DNA of 17,366 bases from Tyzzerella sp. UBA1042. GTDB taxonomy: Bacteria > Bacillota > Clostridia > Lachnospirales > Anaerotignaceae. A model generated the notes under the pieces. It was not told the DNA's origin. It was given only the letters and a program-made list of their open reading frames with translations, and ran no database searches. The translations under genes were made by a program, and so were the position numbers. The DNA lies in assembly GCA_002316675.1 (NCBI GenBank), contig DCDZ01000058.1:405-17770 (forward strand), read 5' to 3'. Shown one piece after another: positions 1-6,701 of this stretch. The number at the start of each line of letters is the position of its first letter. The stretch's first letter is position 1.

Positions 1-52
1 TTTTGGTTCGTAGCTTAATTTTACAACAAAAAGGATTCGGATTCCTTATAGT

Positions 53-104
53 TTAGACATTTCTTGAAAATTTTTTATAATCATACTGATAGAACCAAGG
101 TTCT
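53..104 (+). promoter_or_regulatory. Possible promoter and adjacent palindrome
   Basis: TTAGAC (53-58) and TATAAT (76-81) are separated by 17 bases, a plausible sigma-A spacing on the plus strand. It would fire towards the 3' end of the convergent phosphodiesterase gene. Ten bases downstream is a palindrome, AGAACC-AA-GGTTCT (91-104), placed where an operator at the start site would be. No gene follows it on the plus strand, so it may be chance or an antisense promoter. Nothing else is seen in bases 1-133. Confidence 0.2.
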
Positions 105-133
105 GTAGATAAATCTGCGGAAACTCAAGTCCT

Positions 134-1327
134 TTATGCGCCAAGACCCAAAAGGGCAAGGGTTTCGTTTAGGGGCACATAGACCTCGCCATCCACCAGT
201 ATGGGGCGGATAGTTGTTTCCTTCCCATCATAAAGCAAGGAAAAGTCCGCTTTTTTCATAATCCGATTGCCGCTGTTATCCACCAAAAGCTCATTTCCCA
301 AGGAGGTGAAGGTATTGCCGGGAAGGAGATTCATGGTCTTTTTCTGGCTATCATATTCTGCGGCAAATTTCTTACCCAAGGGGGAAAGCTGACGCAAGGG
401 GATATAATCCTCATGAAAAATGGATAGGGTATTGAAGATATACTCCGCCTCCCCCAAGCTCCTTGTTTTCTGCTCTATTTTACGGCTGTCGGCAAGGCCC
501 ACCCATGGCAGCTGGTAAGGCTTGATGCGATCCGTATAAATTCCATCCACACCCAAAGCCAAAAGCTCCTCAAACTGCTTATATCGGTTAATGGTATGGG
601 CGTAAACCTTGATTCCTTTGGCATGGAGGGTATCCGTAATTTCCTTTGTCACCCGAGCCCCCTCCACGGTCACTGTGCCGATACCCTTTTCCTCACAAAA
701 GGTGGCAATTTTAGGATATTCGGGATAGTAATTTAAATAAAGGGTATAAATCCACTCTTGAAAAGGGTAAATTTCCTTTACCCAATCATACATTTCCTCA
801 TTATAAATCTGCGGGATAATGCGCTCCAGCACCTCAGGATGCTCGATGGCTTGAGCAATTTTTTTGAGATCGCCAAACTGTTTTTGCACCATATCCTTTT
901 CCGTATCCTTGGTATCGGTGATCAAATAGACATCCGGATATTCCACCATTAAATTCAAAACATCCACAGCGGTCAAGGGGGTTTGGTCATACACAATTTT
1001 GGAATTTACAAAAGTATCCCGATCCATCACCAAAGGGGCTACAGGCTCCTGCTCCAAGCGGTAATAAGAGCCGTCTACCTCAAAATCATGGCGGGCAACC
1101 AACGCCCCGTCAGAGGTATATGTAAAATCCACCTCTAGGGCACGAAATCCACTGCCCCAGGATTCCAAAAAGGCCTCCTTACTATTGGTTTCAATTTTTC
1201 CGGCGGCTTCCCCCAGTGCGTGAGCAACCATAGGATTTTCTTCCTGCCAGCCCGCAAATGCCATAAGGGGCATTGCGCCGGCAAAAAATATCCCCAACAC
1301 GATTGTCGTCAATTTTTTTATCAGCAT
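134..1327 (-). CDS. Secreted glycerophosphodiester phosphodiesterase-family protein with C-terminal copper-amine-oxidase-like domain
   Basis: 397 aa. Residues 1-25 form a Sec signal peptide (basic MLIKK, hydrophobic core, likely cut after AFA). Residues 33-270 look like a GDPD TIM barrel: H36 in AHALG replaces the usual HRG triplet, N48 and E51 follow, then E65 and D67 in LEVD, H80-D81, and a C-terminal GVDGIYTDR. This family hydrolyses glycerophosphodiesters, but the AHALG version suggests a variant subfamily, so the substrate is uncertain. The last ~100 residues, ending in GEVYVPLNETLALLGLGA, resemble the copper-amine-oxidase N-domain-like module often used as an extracellular wall or stalk domain in Clostridia. 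The start is supported by GGAGGGAGAT just upstream. A terminator precedes the gene, so it may have its own promoter, though none is clear. Confidence 0.82.
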   Translation of the reverse strand: MLIKKLTTIVLGIFFAGAMPLMAFAGWQEENPMVAHALGEAAGKIETNSKEAFLESWGSGFRALEVDFTYTSDGALVARHDFEVDGSYYRLEQEPVAPLVMDRDTFVNSKIVYDQTPLTAVDVLNLMVEYPDVYLITDTKDTEKDMVQKQFGDLKKIAQAIEHPEVLERIIPQIYNEEMYDWVKEIYPFQEWIYTLYLNYYPEYPKIATFCEEKGIGTVTVEGARVTKEITDTLHAKGIKVYAHTINRYKQFEELLALGVDGIYTDRIKPYQLPWVGLADSRKIEQKTRSLGEAEYIFNTLSIFHEDYIPLRQLSPLGKKFAAEYDSQKKTMNLLPGNTFTSLGNELLVDNSGNRIMKKADFSLLYDGKETTIRPILVDGEVYVPLNETLALLGLGA

Positions 1328-1383
1328 CTTTATCTCCCTCCTGCGGTTCAGAATTTTTACAAGTCTTCGCCTTCTCTATGGAA

Positions 1384-1410
1384 AAGGGTGCCGGCTCAGC
1401 CGACACCCTT
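1384..1410 (-). terminator. Intrinsic terminator of the DUF1292 gene
   Basis: A 13-bp stem (1384-1396 with 1398-1410) is fully paired on the minus-strand RNA, including one G-U pair. It lies about 20 bases after the DUF1292 stop codon and is followed by CTTTTCC. The U-run is short and the loop is tight, so termination may be partial and allow read-through into the phosphodiesterase gene. Confidence 0.6.
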
Positions 1411-1431
1411 TGTGGGGATTGCATCCCGTTT

Positions 1432-1746
1432 TTATTCTTCTTCTTCCTCTTCAAACAAGTCGTTAAAAGCAGCAGAAACCTTGTCAAACAATGCATCCTC
1501 TTCGATGACTTCAAGCTCGATTTCTTCGCCAACTTCCTTGTATTCATAAAGCATTACTGTTTCATCCTCTAAAGGCATTAACGCAATAAACTGCTTGTCT
1601 TCCACGCCCTCTACTTCAAAAACGCCAAGTACCCCGCATTCCAATTCCGTATCATCATCCAGTGTTAAGAACATGGTCTCTAAGCCCAGCTCTTCATGAT
1701 CGTGGTCGTGATCGTGGTCACAACCGCATCCGCATTTGTCACTCAT
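1432..1746 (-). CDS. DUF1292 family protein with Cys/His-rich N-terminus
   Basis: 104 aa starting MSDKCGCGC. I chose the ATG at 1746 because AGGAGGT lies 5-8 bases upstream; the longer frame to 1791 reads through this RBS and the promoter. The body matches the small acidic DUF1292 family (pattern LDDDTELECGVLGVFEVEG, then QFIALMPLEDETVMLYEY). Residues 5-18 hold three cysteines and alternating His-Asp, a plausible metal-binding tag. The C-terminus ends in seven acidic residues. The function of DUF1292 proteins is not established; in many Firmicutes they sit near ruvX (yrrK) and ureF-unrelated housekeeping genes, but here the neighbours are a helicase and a phosphodiesterase. The gene is probably monocistronic, with its own promoter and terminator. 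Confidence 0.88.
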   Translation of the reverse strand: MSDKCGCGCDHDHDHDHEELGLETMFLTLDDDTELECGVLGVFEVEGVEDKQFIALMPLEDETVMLYEYKEVGEEIELEVIEEDALFDKVSAAFNDLFEEEEEE

Positions 1747-1786
1747 ATTCAATACCTCCTCCAAAAAAAAATCTATTTTCTTATCT

Positions 1787-1815
1787 ATCATACCCTATCC
1801 GAGGCATTAGAACAA
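1787..1815 (-). promoter_or_regulatory. Sigma-A promoter for the DUF1292 gene
   Basis: On the minus strand, TTGTTC (1815-1810) and TATGAT (1792-1787) are 17 bases apart. They lie immediately after the helicase stop codon and about 40 bases before the DUF1292 start. Confidence 0.6.
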
Positions 1816-3171
1816 TTATTTTTTTCGATTTTGTAATTTATTTTTTGCTTTTTCCGCCTGTTTCTTTGCTTTGGCGGCAAAAAACCCTAATTCTTCTTTC
1901 TTCTCTTCTTTTTGTATCTTCCCCTTTGCGGCAGCGGGGGCAAAGTCCCGTTTCGTCATTTCCTCCCGGGTGCCTTCTTCCTCCTTAGAAGGGGGTTTTA
2001 TTGTTCTTTCCAAGTCTTTTCTGGTTTTGGTGCTGTCGGTCAGCTTTCCGTAGGACATCTCCTTTTGTACAAATTGAAGGCCCCAAACCTTTTCATATTT
2101 ATGCACCCATCTTCTTTCCCCGGGGGTTACCAAGGTAATGGCAGTGCCGGCCTCGCCCTGTCTTCCGCAGCGTCCCGCCCGGTGAAGGTATTGGCTTGCC
2201 TCCTCCGGCACATCGATATTGATGATATGGGTTACGCCGGTAATGTCCAAGCCTCTAGCCCCAATATCCGAGGCCACCAATACCGTTGCTCTGCCCTGAC
2301 GGAAGTCCTCCAAGGCATTTTTACGCTCCAGCTTGCCGGCCTTACCATAAATCCCCACGGCCTTGATACCATGATGGCAAAGCTTATCCACCGTTACCTC
2401 AATATTTTCAGGATTATTTAGGAAAACAATGGCTCTTTCCGGCTTTTCCCCCGCCAAAATTTTCCGAAGCTCCAAAAACTTCTCCCGCTTGCTGGTTAAA
2501 ATATAAAAATGGGAAATTCCCCGGGGCACAGGGCTGCCTGTTTTGGCCTCCAGAAACAAGGCATCTTTCCTCATGAGCTCCTTCGCCCGCACCCTTGTTT
2601 CCCCACCCACAGAAGCAGACAGGAGGATGATCTGCCGCTCCTTCAGTGTGGATTTTACAACACCCATAACCTCCGCCAAATTGCCGTCCTCCAAAAGGCG
2701 GTCGCCCTCATCCAAAACAAGGGTTTTCACCAAGTGGGCGGGGATTTTTTTGCGCTTGATAAAATCTAAAATTCTCCCTGTGGAGCCGATGAGCACCCGG
2801 GGTTTTTCCTTCAGCCTTTCCAACTGACGTTTTGGCCCCGCCGAGCCGATCAAAAGCACACAGCCCGCCTCTAAGCCGCTGTTTTCCTCTAAAAGCTTCG
2901 CTTGGTGGAACACCTGGGCCGCCAACTCATGGGTAGGTGTCAAAATAATTGCCTGCGCCCCCCGCACGGCGGAATCCAAGCGTTCAAAAATCGGCAAAAG
3001 ATAGGCCAATGTCTTGCCAGAGCCCGTTTCCGAACGGCCGATGATGTCCCTGCCGGATAAAATCATGGGAACCATATGCTGCTGTATCTCTGTGGGCGTC
3101 TCAATGCCTTGCTTTGCAAGGGCCGCCGTCAACGGCGCCGAGAGCCCCAACGCTTCAAATCTATTTTCCAT
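1816..3171 (-). CDS. DEAD-box family RNA helicase with variant motifs
   Basis: 451 aa. The order of motifs is that of a superfamily 2 DEAD-box helicase: Q-motif (T27-E-I-Q30), Walker A SETGSGKT (47-54), Ia PTHELAAQ (79-86), Ib-like STGR (130-133), motif II DEGD (154-157), motif III SAS (185-187), motif V SDIGARGLDI, and motif VI HRAGRCGR. Several are non-canonical: DEGD for DEAD, SAS for SAT, PTHELA for PTRELA and STGR for TPGR. After the second RecA domain there is a Lys/Glu-rich, probably disordered tail of about 75 residues, common in RNA-binding helicases. The likely role is RNA remodelling (ribosome assembly or mRNA turnover) in the cytoplasm. It has its own promoter just after cwlD and a GGAAGGAA-type RBS. 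Confidence 0.9.
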   Translation of the reverse strand: MENRFEALGLSAPLTAALAKQGIETPTEIQQHMVPMILSGRDIIGRSETGSGKTLAYLLPIFERLDSAVRGAQAIILTPTHELAAQVFHQAKLLEENSGLEAGCVLLIGSAGPKRQLERLKEKPRVLIGSTGRILDFIKRKKIPAHLVKTLVLDEGDRLLEDGNLAEVMGVVKSTLKERQIILLSASVGGETRVRAKELMRKDALFLEAKTGSPVPRGISHFYILTSKREKFLELRKILAGEKPERAIVFLNNPENIEVTVDKLCHHGIKAVGIYGKAGKLERKNALEDFRQGRATVLVASDIGARGLDITGVTHIINIDVPEEASQYLHRAGRCGRQGEAGTAITLVTPGERRWVHKYEKVWGLQFVQKEMSYGKLTDSTKTRKDLERTIKPPSKEEEGTREEMTKRDFAPAAAKGKIQKEEKKEELGFFAAKAKKQAEKAKNKLQNRKK

Positions 3172-3219
3172 GTTCTGTTCCTTCCTTATTTTAAGAACAA
3201 GCTTTTTTGTTATGCTCCA

Positions 3220-3248
3220 ATTATAGCCTGTTTTTCTTCCTCTGTAAA
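3220..3248 (-). promoter_or_regulatory. Sigma-A promoter for the DEAD-box helicase gene
   Basis: TTTACA (3248-3243) and a perfect TATAAT (3225-3220), 17 bases apart on the minus strand. They sit in the 84-base gap between cwlD and the helicase, about 50 bases before the helicase start. Confidence 0.75.
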
Positions 3249-3255
3249 CACAATC

Positions 3256-3954
3256 CTAGACCCGTTCCGCAATGGAAAAATAATCCACAATGCCCAAATA
3301 AACAGCCCATGCAAGCTTGCTTTGATAGTCCTCCTCATTCAAAAGCTTCTCCTCGGCAGGGTTGGAAAGAAACCCGCACTCTACAATTACCGCAGGGATT
3401 TCCGTGGTGCGCAATATGTAATAATCACTGTTTTCTTTGGCCAGCCGTTTATTCTCGCTATCCACGCTTGTTTTCAGCCGTTCTTGAATCAACTCCGCCA
3501 ACTGTTTTCCCTGCTCGCTTGCGTTATGATAAAAAACTTGGGCGCCCTTTGCGCCGGAGGAGGGAAAGGCATTCTGATGGATGCTTACCAAAAGGTCTCC
3601 AGCGCTTTCGTTGGCAATTTTCTTACGCTCCGCCATGTCCGTCCTTTTTTTGCTGCCCAGAGCCTCGTCTGTGTCTCGGGTGATATAAACCGTTGCCCCG
3701 CCCTGCTCCAAATATTGCTGTAATTTTTGCATGACCGCCAAATTAATATCTTTTTCATCCTCGCCCCCGGCTCCCTTCTTCCCCGGATCCCAACCGCCGT
3801 GCCCCGCATCCAGAATGATCACATATTGATCCACCGGAAGCATGACCTCAACCTTTTTTTTACTCCCCACCGCTGCCGCCCAAAGGCATAAGCCGATGAC
3901 AATACACAACGAAATCACCTTATAGCTTTCCTTGACGGAAAAGTTTCCTTTCAT
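3256..3954 (-). CDS. cwlD: N-acetylmuramoyl-L-alanine amidase, CwlD type
   Basis: 232 aa, the usual length of CwlD. An uncleaved N-terminal signal-anchor (about residues 13-30) puts the enzyme outside the membrane. The Amidase_3 domain follows: DAGHGG with zinc ligand H52, E67 in EDEKDINL, zinc ligand H126 in SIHQN, and catalytic E192 in VECGFLSN. KGAQVFYH (136-143) is typical of CwlD. CwlD removes the peptide from muramic acid so that muramic-delta-lactam can form in spore cortex, which is needed for germination. The assignment within the amidase family rests on size and motif spacing, so a vegetative paralogue is possible. The start is supported by AAGGGAGGCGG upstream. A perfect inverted repeat lies directly upstream of the RBS. 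The gene is divergent from serC. Confidence 0.87.
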   Translation of the reverse strand: MKGNFSVKESYKVISLCIVIGLCLWAAAVGSKKKVEVMLPVDQYVIILDAGHGGWDPGKKGAGGEDEKDINLAVMQKLQQYLEQGGATVYITRDTDEALGSKKRTDMAERKKIANESAGDLLVSIHQNAFPSSGAKGAQVFYHNASEQGKQLAELIQERLKTSVDSENKRLAKENSDYYILRTTEIPAVIVECGFLSNPAEEKLLNEEDYQSKLAWAVYLGIVDYFSIAERV

Positions 3955-3966
3955 TTATCCGCCTCC

Positions 3967-3987
3967 CTTCATAATCACTTTATGAAG
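3967..3987 (-). repeat. Perfect inverted repeat upstream of cwlD
   Basis: CTTCATAA and TTATGAAG form an 8-bp perfect inverted repeat with a 5-base spacer, directly upstream of the cwlD ribosome binding site. It could be a repressor operator or a 5'-UTR hairpin controlling translation. I did not find a clean sigma-G or sigma-E promoter around it. Confidence 0.6.
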
Positions 3988-4303
3988 AAGTAGGAAAAAA
4001 CTTTCTTCCTATTACAGAAAATACCCCTTGGTTTTTATCCATATAACGATGCACCTTTCTCCTTTGCGTAAGCCTTTCTCCAAAATTTCCTCATCCTTTT
4101 CAGCTTTTCTCCTGTATTCGGGAGAAAACGGATTGAAAATTTAGTAAACATATGCTAGTATACTAAGATAGCTGTAGTGGGCAATTCTCCTTTTCTTTCC
4201 ATTTTTCCTCTGTGCATATTGCCAAAGATTTCACAAAACCCCTCTTCCTTTTTGCCTGTTCCTCCAAAAAATCCTCCCTTTGAAAGAAATTCCTTCTTTT
4301 TTG

Positions 4304-4331
4304 TTGACGGTTTCTGTCAAGGTGTTATAAT
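4304..4331 (+). promoter_or_regulatory. Sigma-A promoter of the serC-serA-DUF1015 operon
   Basis: TTGACG (4304-4309) and a perfect TATAAT (4326-4331) are separated by 16 bases, giving a leader of about 80 bases. TTGAC (4304-4308) and GTCAA (4316-4320) form an inverted repeat overlapping the -35 box, a possible repressor site. Confidence 0.8.
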
Positions 4332-4406
4332 TCTTCTAAGGCTAAACTTGAACATATGACCACACCATAAGGACAAGACGGCCAATTTATAAACAAAAAT
4401 CATTTT

Positions 4407-4412
4407 AGGAGG
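4407..4412 (+). promoter_or_regulatory. Ribosome binding site of serC
   Basis: Perfect AGGAGG, 7 bases before the ATG at 4420, fixing the serC start. Confidence 0.85.
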
Positions 4413-4419
4413 CTTATTT

Positions 4420-5505
4420 ATGGAAAAAAGAGTATTTAATTTCTCAGCAGGACCATCCATGCTACCCTTAGAAGTATTAGAACAAGCGCAACGCGACCTT
4501 GTCTGTTATCCTTCCTGTGGTATGTCAGTTATGGAGATGAGCCATCGATCTAAAATGTTTGAATCCATATTAGAGAAAGCACAGGCTGATTTAAAGGAAT
4601 TGATGCATATTCCTGACAACTATAAGATTTTGTTCCTGCAAGGCGGCGGTTCCACACAGTTTGCCATGGTGCCCATGAACTTGATGAACGAAAACAACAA
4701 AGCAGATTATGTCATTACCGGGCAATGGGCAAAAAAAGCGGCGGAAGAAGCAATGCGATATGGACAGGTAAATGTTGTCGCCTCCTCTGCCGATACAACC
4801 TTCAACCATATTCCTGATTTGGATTCTGCTAAGTTTGATACTGAGGCAGATTATTTTTATATTACACTGAATAATACCATTTACGGCACCCGCTGGACCA
4901 AATTGCCGGAGGTGGGCAGCATCCCCTTGGTGGGGGATATGTCCTCCTCTATTTTATCCGAAGAGATTGATATTACAAAATTCGGCCTGCTCTATGCCGG
5001 CGCACAGAAAAATCTGGGCCCCGCAGGGGTAACCGTGGTAATCATCCGGGAAGATTTATTGGGCAATGCCATGGAATTTACACCAACCATGCTGCGTTAT
5101 GATATTCATGCAAAAAACAATTCTATGTATAACACCCCGCCTACCTACGGCATTTACTTCATGGGCCTTGTTTTTGACTGGGTAAAACGCCAGGGCGGTG
5201 TTGCCGCAATGCAAAAAAGAAACGAGCATAAGGCAGGCCTGCTTTATGATTTTCTGGATGCTTCCGCCCTTTTCAAAGGGACGGTGGTTCCAAAGGACCG
5301 TTCTTTGATGAACGCTCCCTTTGTGCTGCCTACCGATGCATTAAACGCAAAATTCATCAAAGAGGCAGAGGCCCTTGGATTTATGAACCTAAAGGGCCAT
5401 CGTACCGTGGGGGGTATGCGTGCAAGTATGTATAATGCAATGCCTGTGGAAGGCATAGAGCAGTTGGTAACCTTTATGAAAAAATTTGAGATGGAGAATA
5501 AATAA
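4420..5505 (+). CDS. serC: Phosphoserine aminotransferase
   Basis: 361 aa, full family length. It converts 3-phosphohydroxypyruvate and glutamate to O-phosphoserine and 2-oxoglutarate, the second step of serine synthesis, in the cytoplasm with PLP. The N-terminal signature VFNFSAGPSMLP is characteristic. QGGGSTQF forms the phosphate-binding region, and the PLP lysine is K197 in GAQKNLGPAG. HRTVGGMRASMYNA near the C-terminus is the substrate-binding arginine region typical of SerC. It is the first gene of the operon. The serA RBS (AAGGAG) begins inside its stop codon, implying translational coupling. Confidence 0.97.
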   Translation: MEKRVFNFSAGPSMLPLEVLEQAQRDLVCYPSCGMSVMEMSHRSKMFESILEKAQADLKELMHIPDNYKILFLQGGGSTQFAMVPMNLMNENNKADYVITGQWAKKAAEEAMRYGQVNVVASSADTTFNHIPDLDSAKFDTEADYFYITLNNTIYGTRWTKLPEVGSIPLVGDMSSSILSEEIDITKFGLLYAGAQKNLGPAGVTVVIIREDLLGNAMEFTPTMLRYDIHAKNNSMYNTPPTYGIYFMGLVFDWVKRQGGVAAMQKRNEHKAGLLYDFLDASALFKGTVVPKDRSLMNAPFVLPTDALNAKFIKEAEALGFMNLKGHRTVGGMRASMYNAMPVEGIEQLVTFMKKFEMENK

Positions 5506-5515
5506 GGAGCGCATT

Positions 5516-6685
5516 ATGTTTACAATTCGTACTTTAAATAATATTGCACCGACAGGCTTGGCAAAGCTGCCGGAGAAGCACTTTAAAATAGATACCGCCG
5601 CAGAAAATCCCGATGGCATTATCCTGCGCAGCTTTGATATGCATAGCATGACATTAAACGATAACCTTTTGGCAGTGGCAAGGGCAGGCGCAGGCACCAA
5701 CAACGTGCCCATAGAACAATGTTCCAAACGGGGAATCCCCGTGTTCAATGCCCCCGGCGGCAATGCCAATGCGGTAAAGGAATTGGTTTTAACAGGACTT
5801 TTGATTTCCTCCCGCCGTGTGGTAGAGGGCTCCACTTGGGTACAGTCTATTTGTGACAGCGAGGCGCTGGAAAAGGCCATTGAAGCAGGCAAGAAAAACT
5901 TTTCCGGTCCGGAGGTTTTAGGCAAAACCCTTGGTGTTATCGGCTTAGGCGCCATTGGTGTGCTGGTGGCCAACGCAGCCCTTGATCTGGGCATGGATGT
6001 CATCGGCTACGATCCTTTTCTTTCCTTAGAATCCGCATGGCATTTGTCCCCTTCTGTGGACAGAGCAGACTCCATGGAGGAGGTTGTGGCAAACAGCGAT
6101 TATATTACCCTACATATTCCGTTGAATGATAAAACAAAGCATACCTATAATGCGGAATTGTTCTCCAAAACCAAACGGGGTGCCCGTCTGCTGAATTTCG
6201 CCAGAGGCGGCTTGGTGGATAATGAGGCATTGCTTCGGGCTTTGAACGAGGGTATTCTCTCCCGCTATATTACGGACTTTCCCGATAAAGTGCTGTTGGG
6301 ACAGAAAAATATTATTACCACACCCCACTTGGGCGCCTCCACCCCTGAGTCGGAGGAAAACTGCGCCGTTATGGTTGCACAGGAGCTGCGGGAATATTTA
6401 AGCCACGGAAACATTAAAAACTCCGTAAACTTCCCCAACTGTACCGTGCCGTATAACGGAAAGCCCCGCATTGCCGTGTCCCACAGAAATATGGTAAATA
6501 TGATCGGCCAGTTAGGTGCTGTTTTTACAAAATATAGTATTAATATTGACAAACTGGTCAACAATTCTAAGGGAGAGTTGGCTTACAATATTATTGTCTG
6601 CGACAATTTGCCGGCAAATGAAACAGATTTGATTCGGGATTTATATGCCATCAACAGCGTCATCAAAGTACGCTTATTGAAATAA
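5516..6685 (+). CDS. serA: D-3-phosphoglycerate dehydrogenase
   Basis: 389 aa. It oxidises 3-phosphoglycerate with NAD, the committed step of serine synthesis. I chose the ATG at 5516 because AAGGAG lies 6 bases upstream; the frame is open to 5486 but overlaps serC. The Rossmann motif GLGAIG is at 143-148, with the NAD-selective Asp in GYDPF; R230 in NFARGG and H271 in TPHLGAST are catalytic. The usual DVFxxEP loop carrying the catalytic Glu is replaced by a shorter TDFPD (253-257), so D257 or D254 may act instead. The C-terminal ~75 residues form an ACT domain (KPRIAVSHRNMVNMIGQLG), suggesting serine feedback. There is no intervening domain, so this is the short SerA form. Confidence 0.95.
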   Translation: MFTIRTLNNIAPTGLAKLPEKHFKIDTAAENPDGIILRSFDMHSMTLNDNLLAVARAGAGTNNVPIEQCSKRGIPVFNAPGGNANAVKELVLTGLLISSRRVVEGSTWVQSICDSEALEKAIEAGKKNFSGPEVLGKTLGVIGLGAIGVLVANAALDLGMDVIGYDPFLSLESAWHLSPSVDRADSMEEVVANSDYITLHIPLNDKTKHTYNAELFSKTKRGARLLNFARGGLVDNEALLRALNEGILSRYITDFPDKVLLGQKNIITTPHLGASTPESEENCAVMVAQELREYLSHGNIKNSVNFPNCTVPYNGKPRIAVSHRNMVNMIGQLGAVFTKYSINIDKLVNNSKGELAYNIIVCDNLPANETDLIRDLYAINSVIKVRLLK

Positions 6686-6701
6686 GGAGGAGGACAACAT
6701 T

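Larger units (their letters stand above)
3955..4419. other. Divergent intergenic region between cwlD and serC
   Basis: This 465-base AT-rich region holds no gene. On the cwlD side it has an RBS, a perfect 8-bp inverted repeat (3967-3987), an 8-bp inverted repeat TTTTCTCC/GGAGAAAA (4105-4112 and 4121-4128), and a 10-bp palindrome TAGTATACTA (4155-4164). The last overlaps a weak minus-strand promoter-like pair, TTGCCC-N16-TATACT. On the serC side it has the serine-operon promoter and RBS. I see no T-box or known riboswitch signature. Confidence 0.6.

Noticed and set aside
1191..1572. Overlapping 99-118 codon frames across the DUF1292/phosphodiesterase boundary
   Set aside because: They run through the terminator and both flanking genes in other frames, with no RBS or family resemblance.
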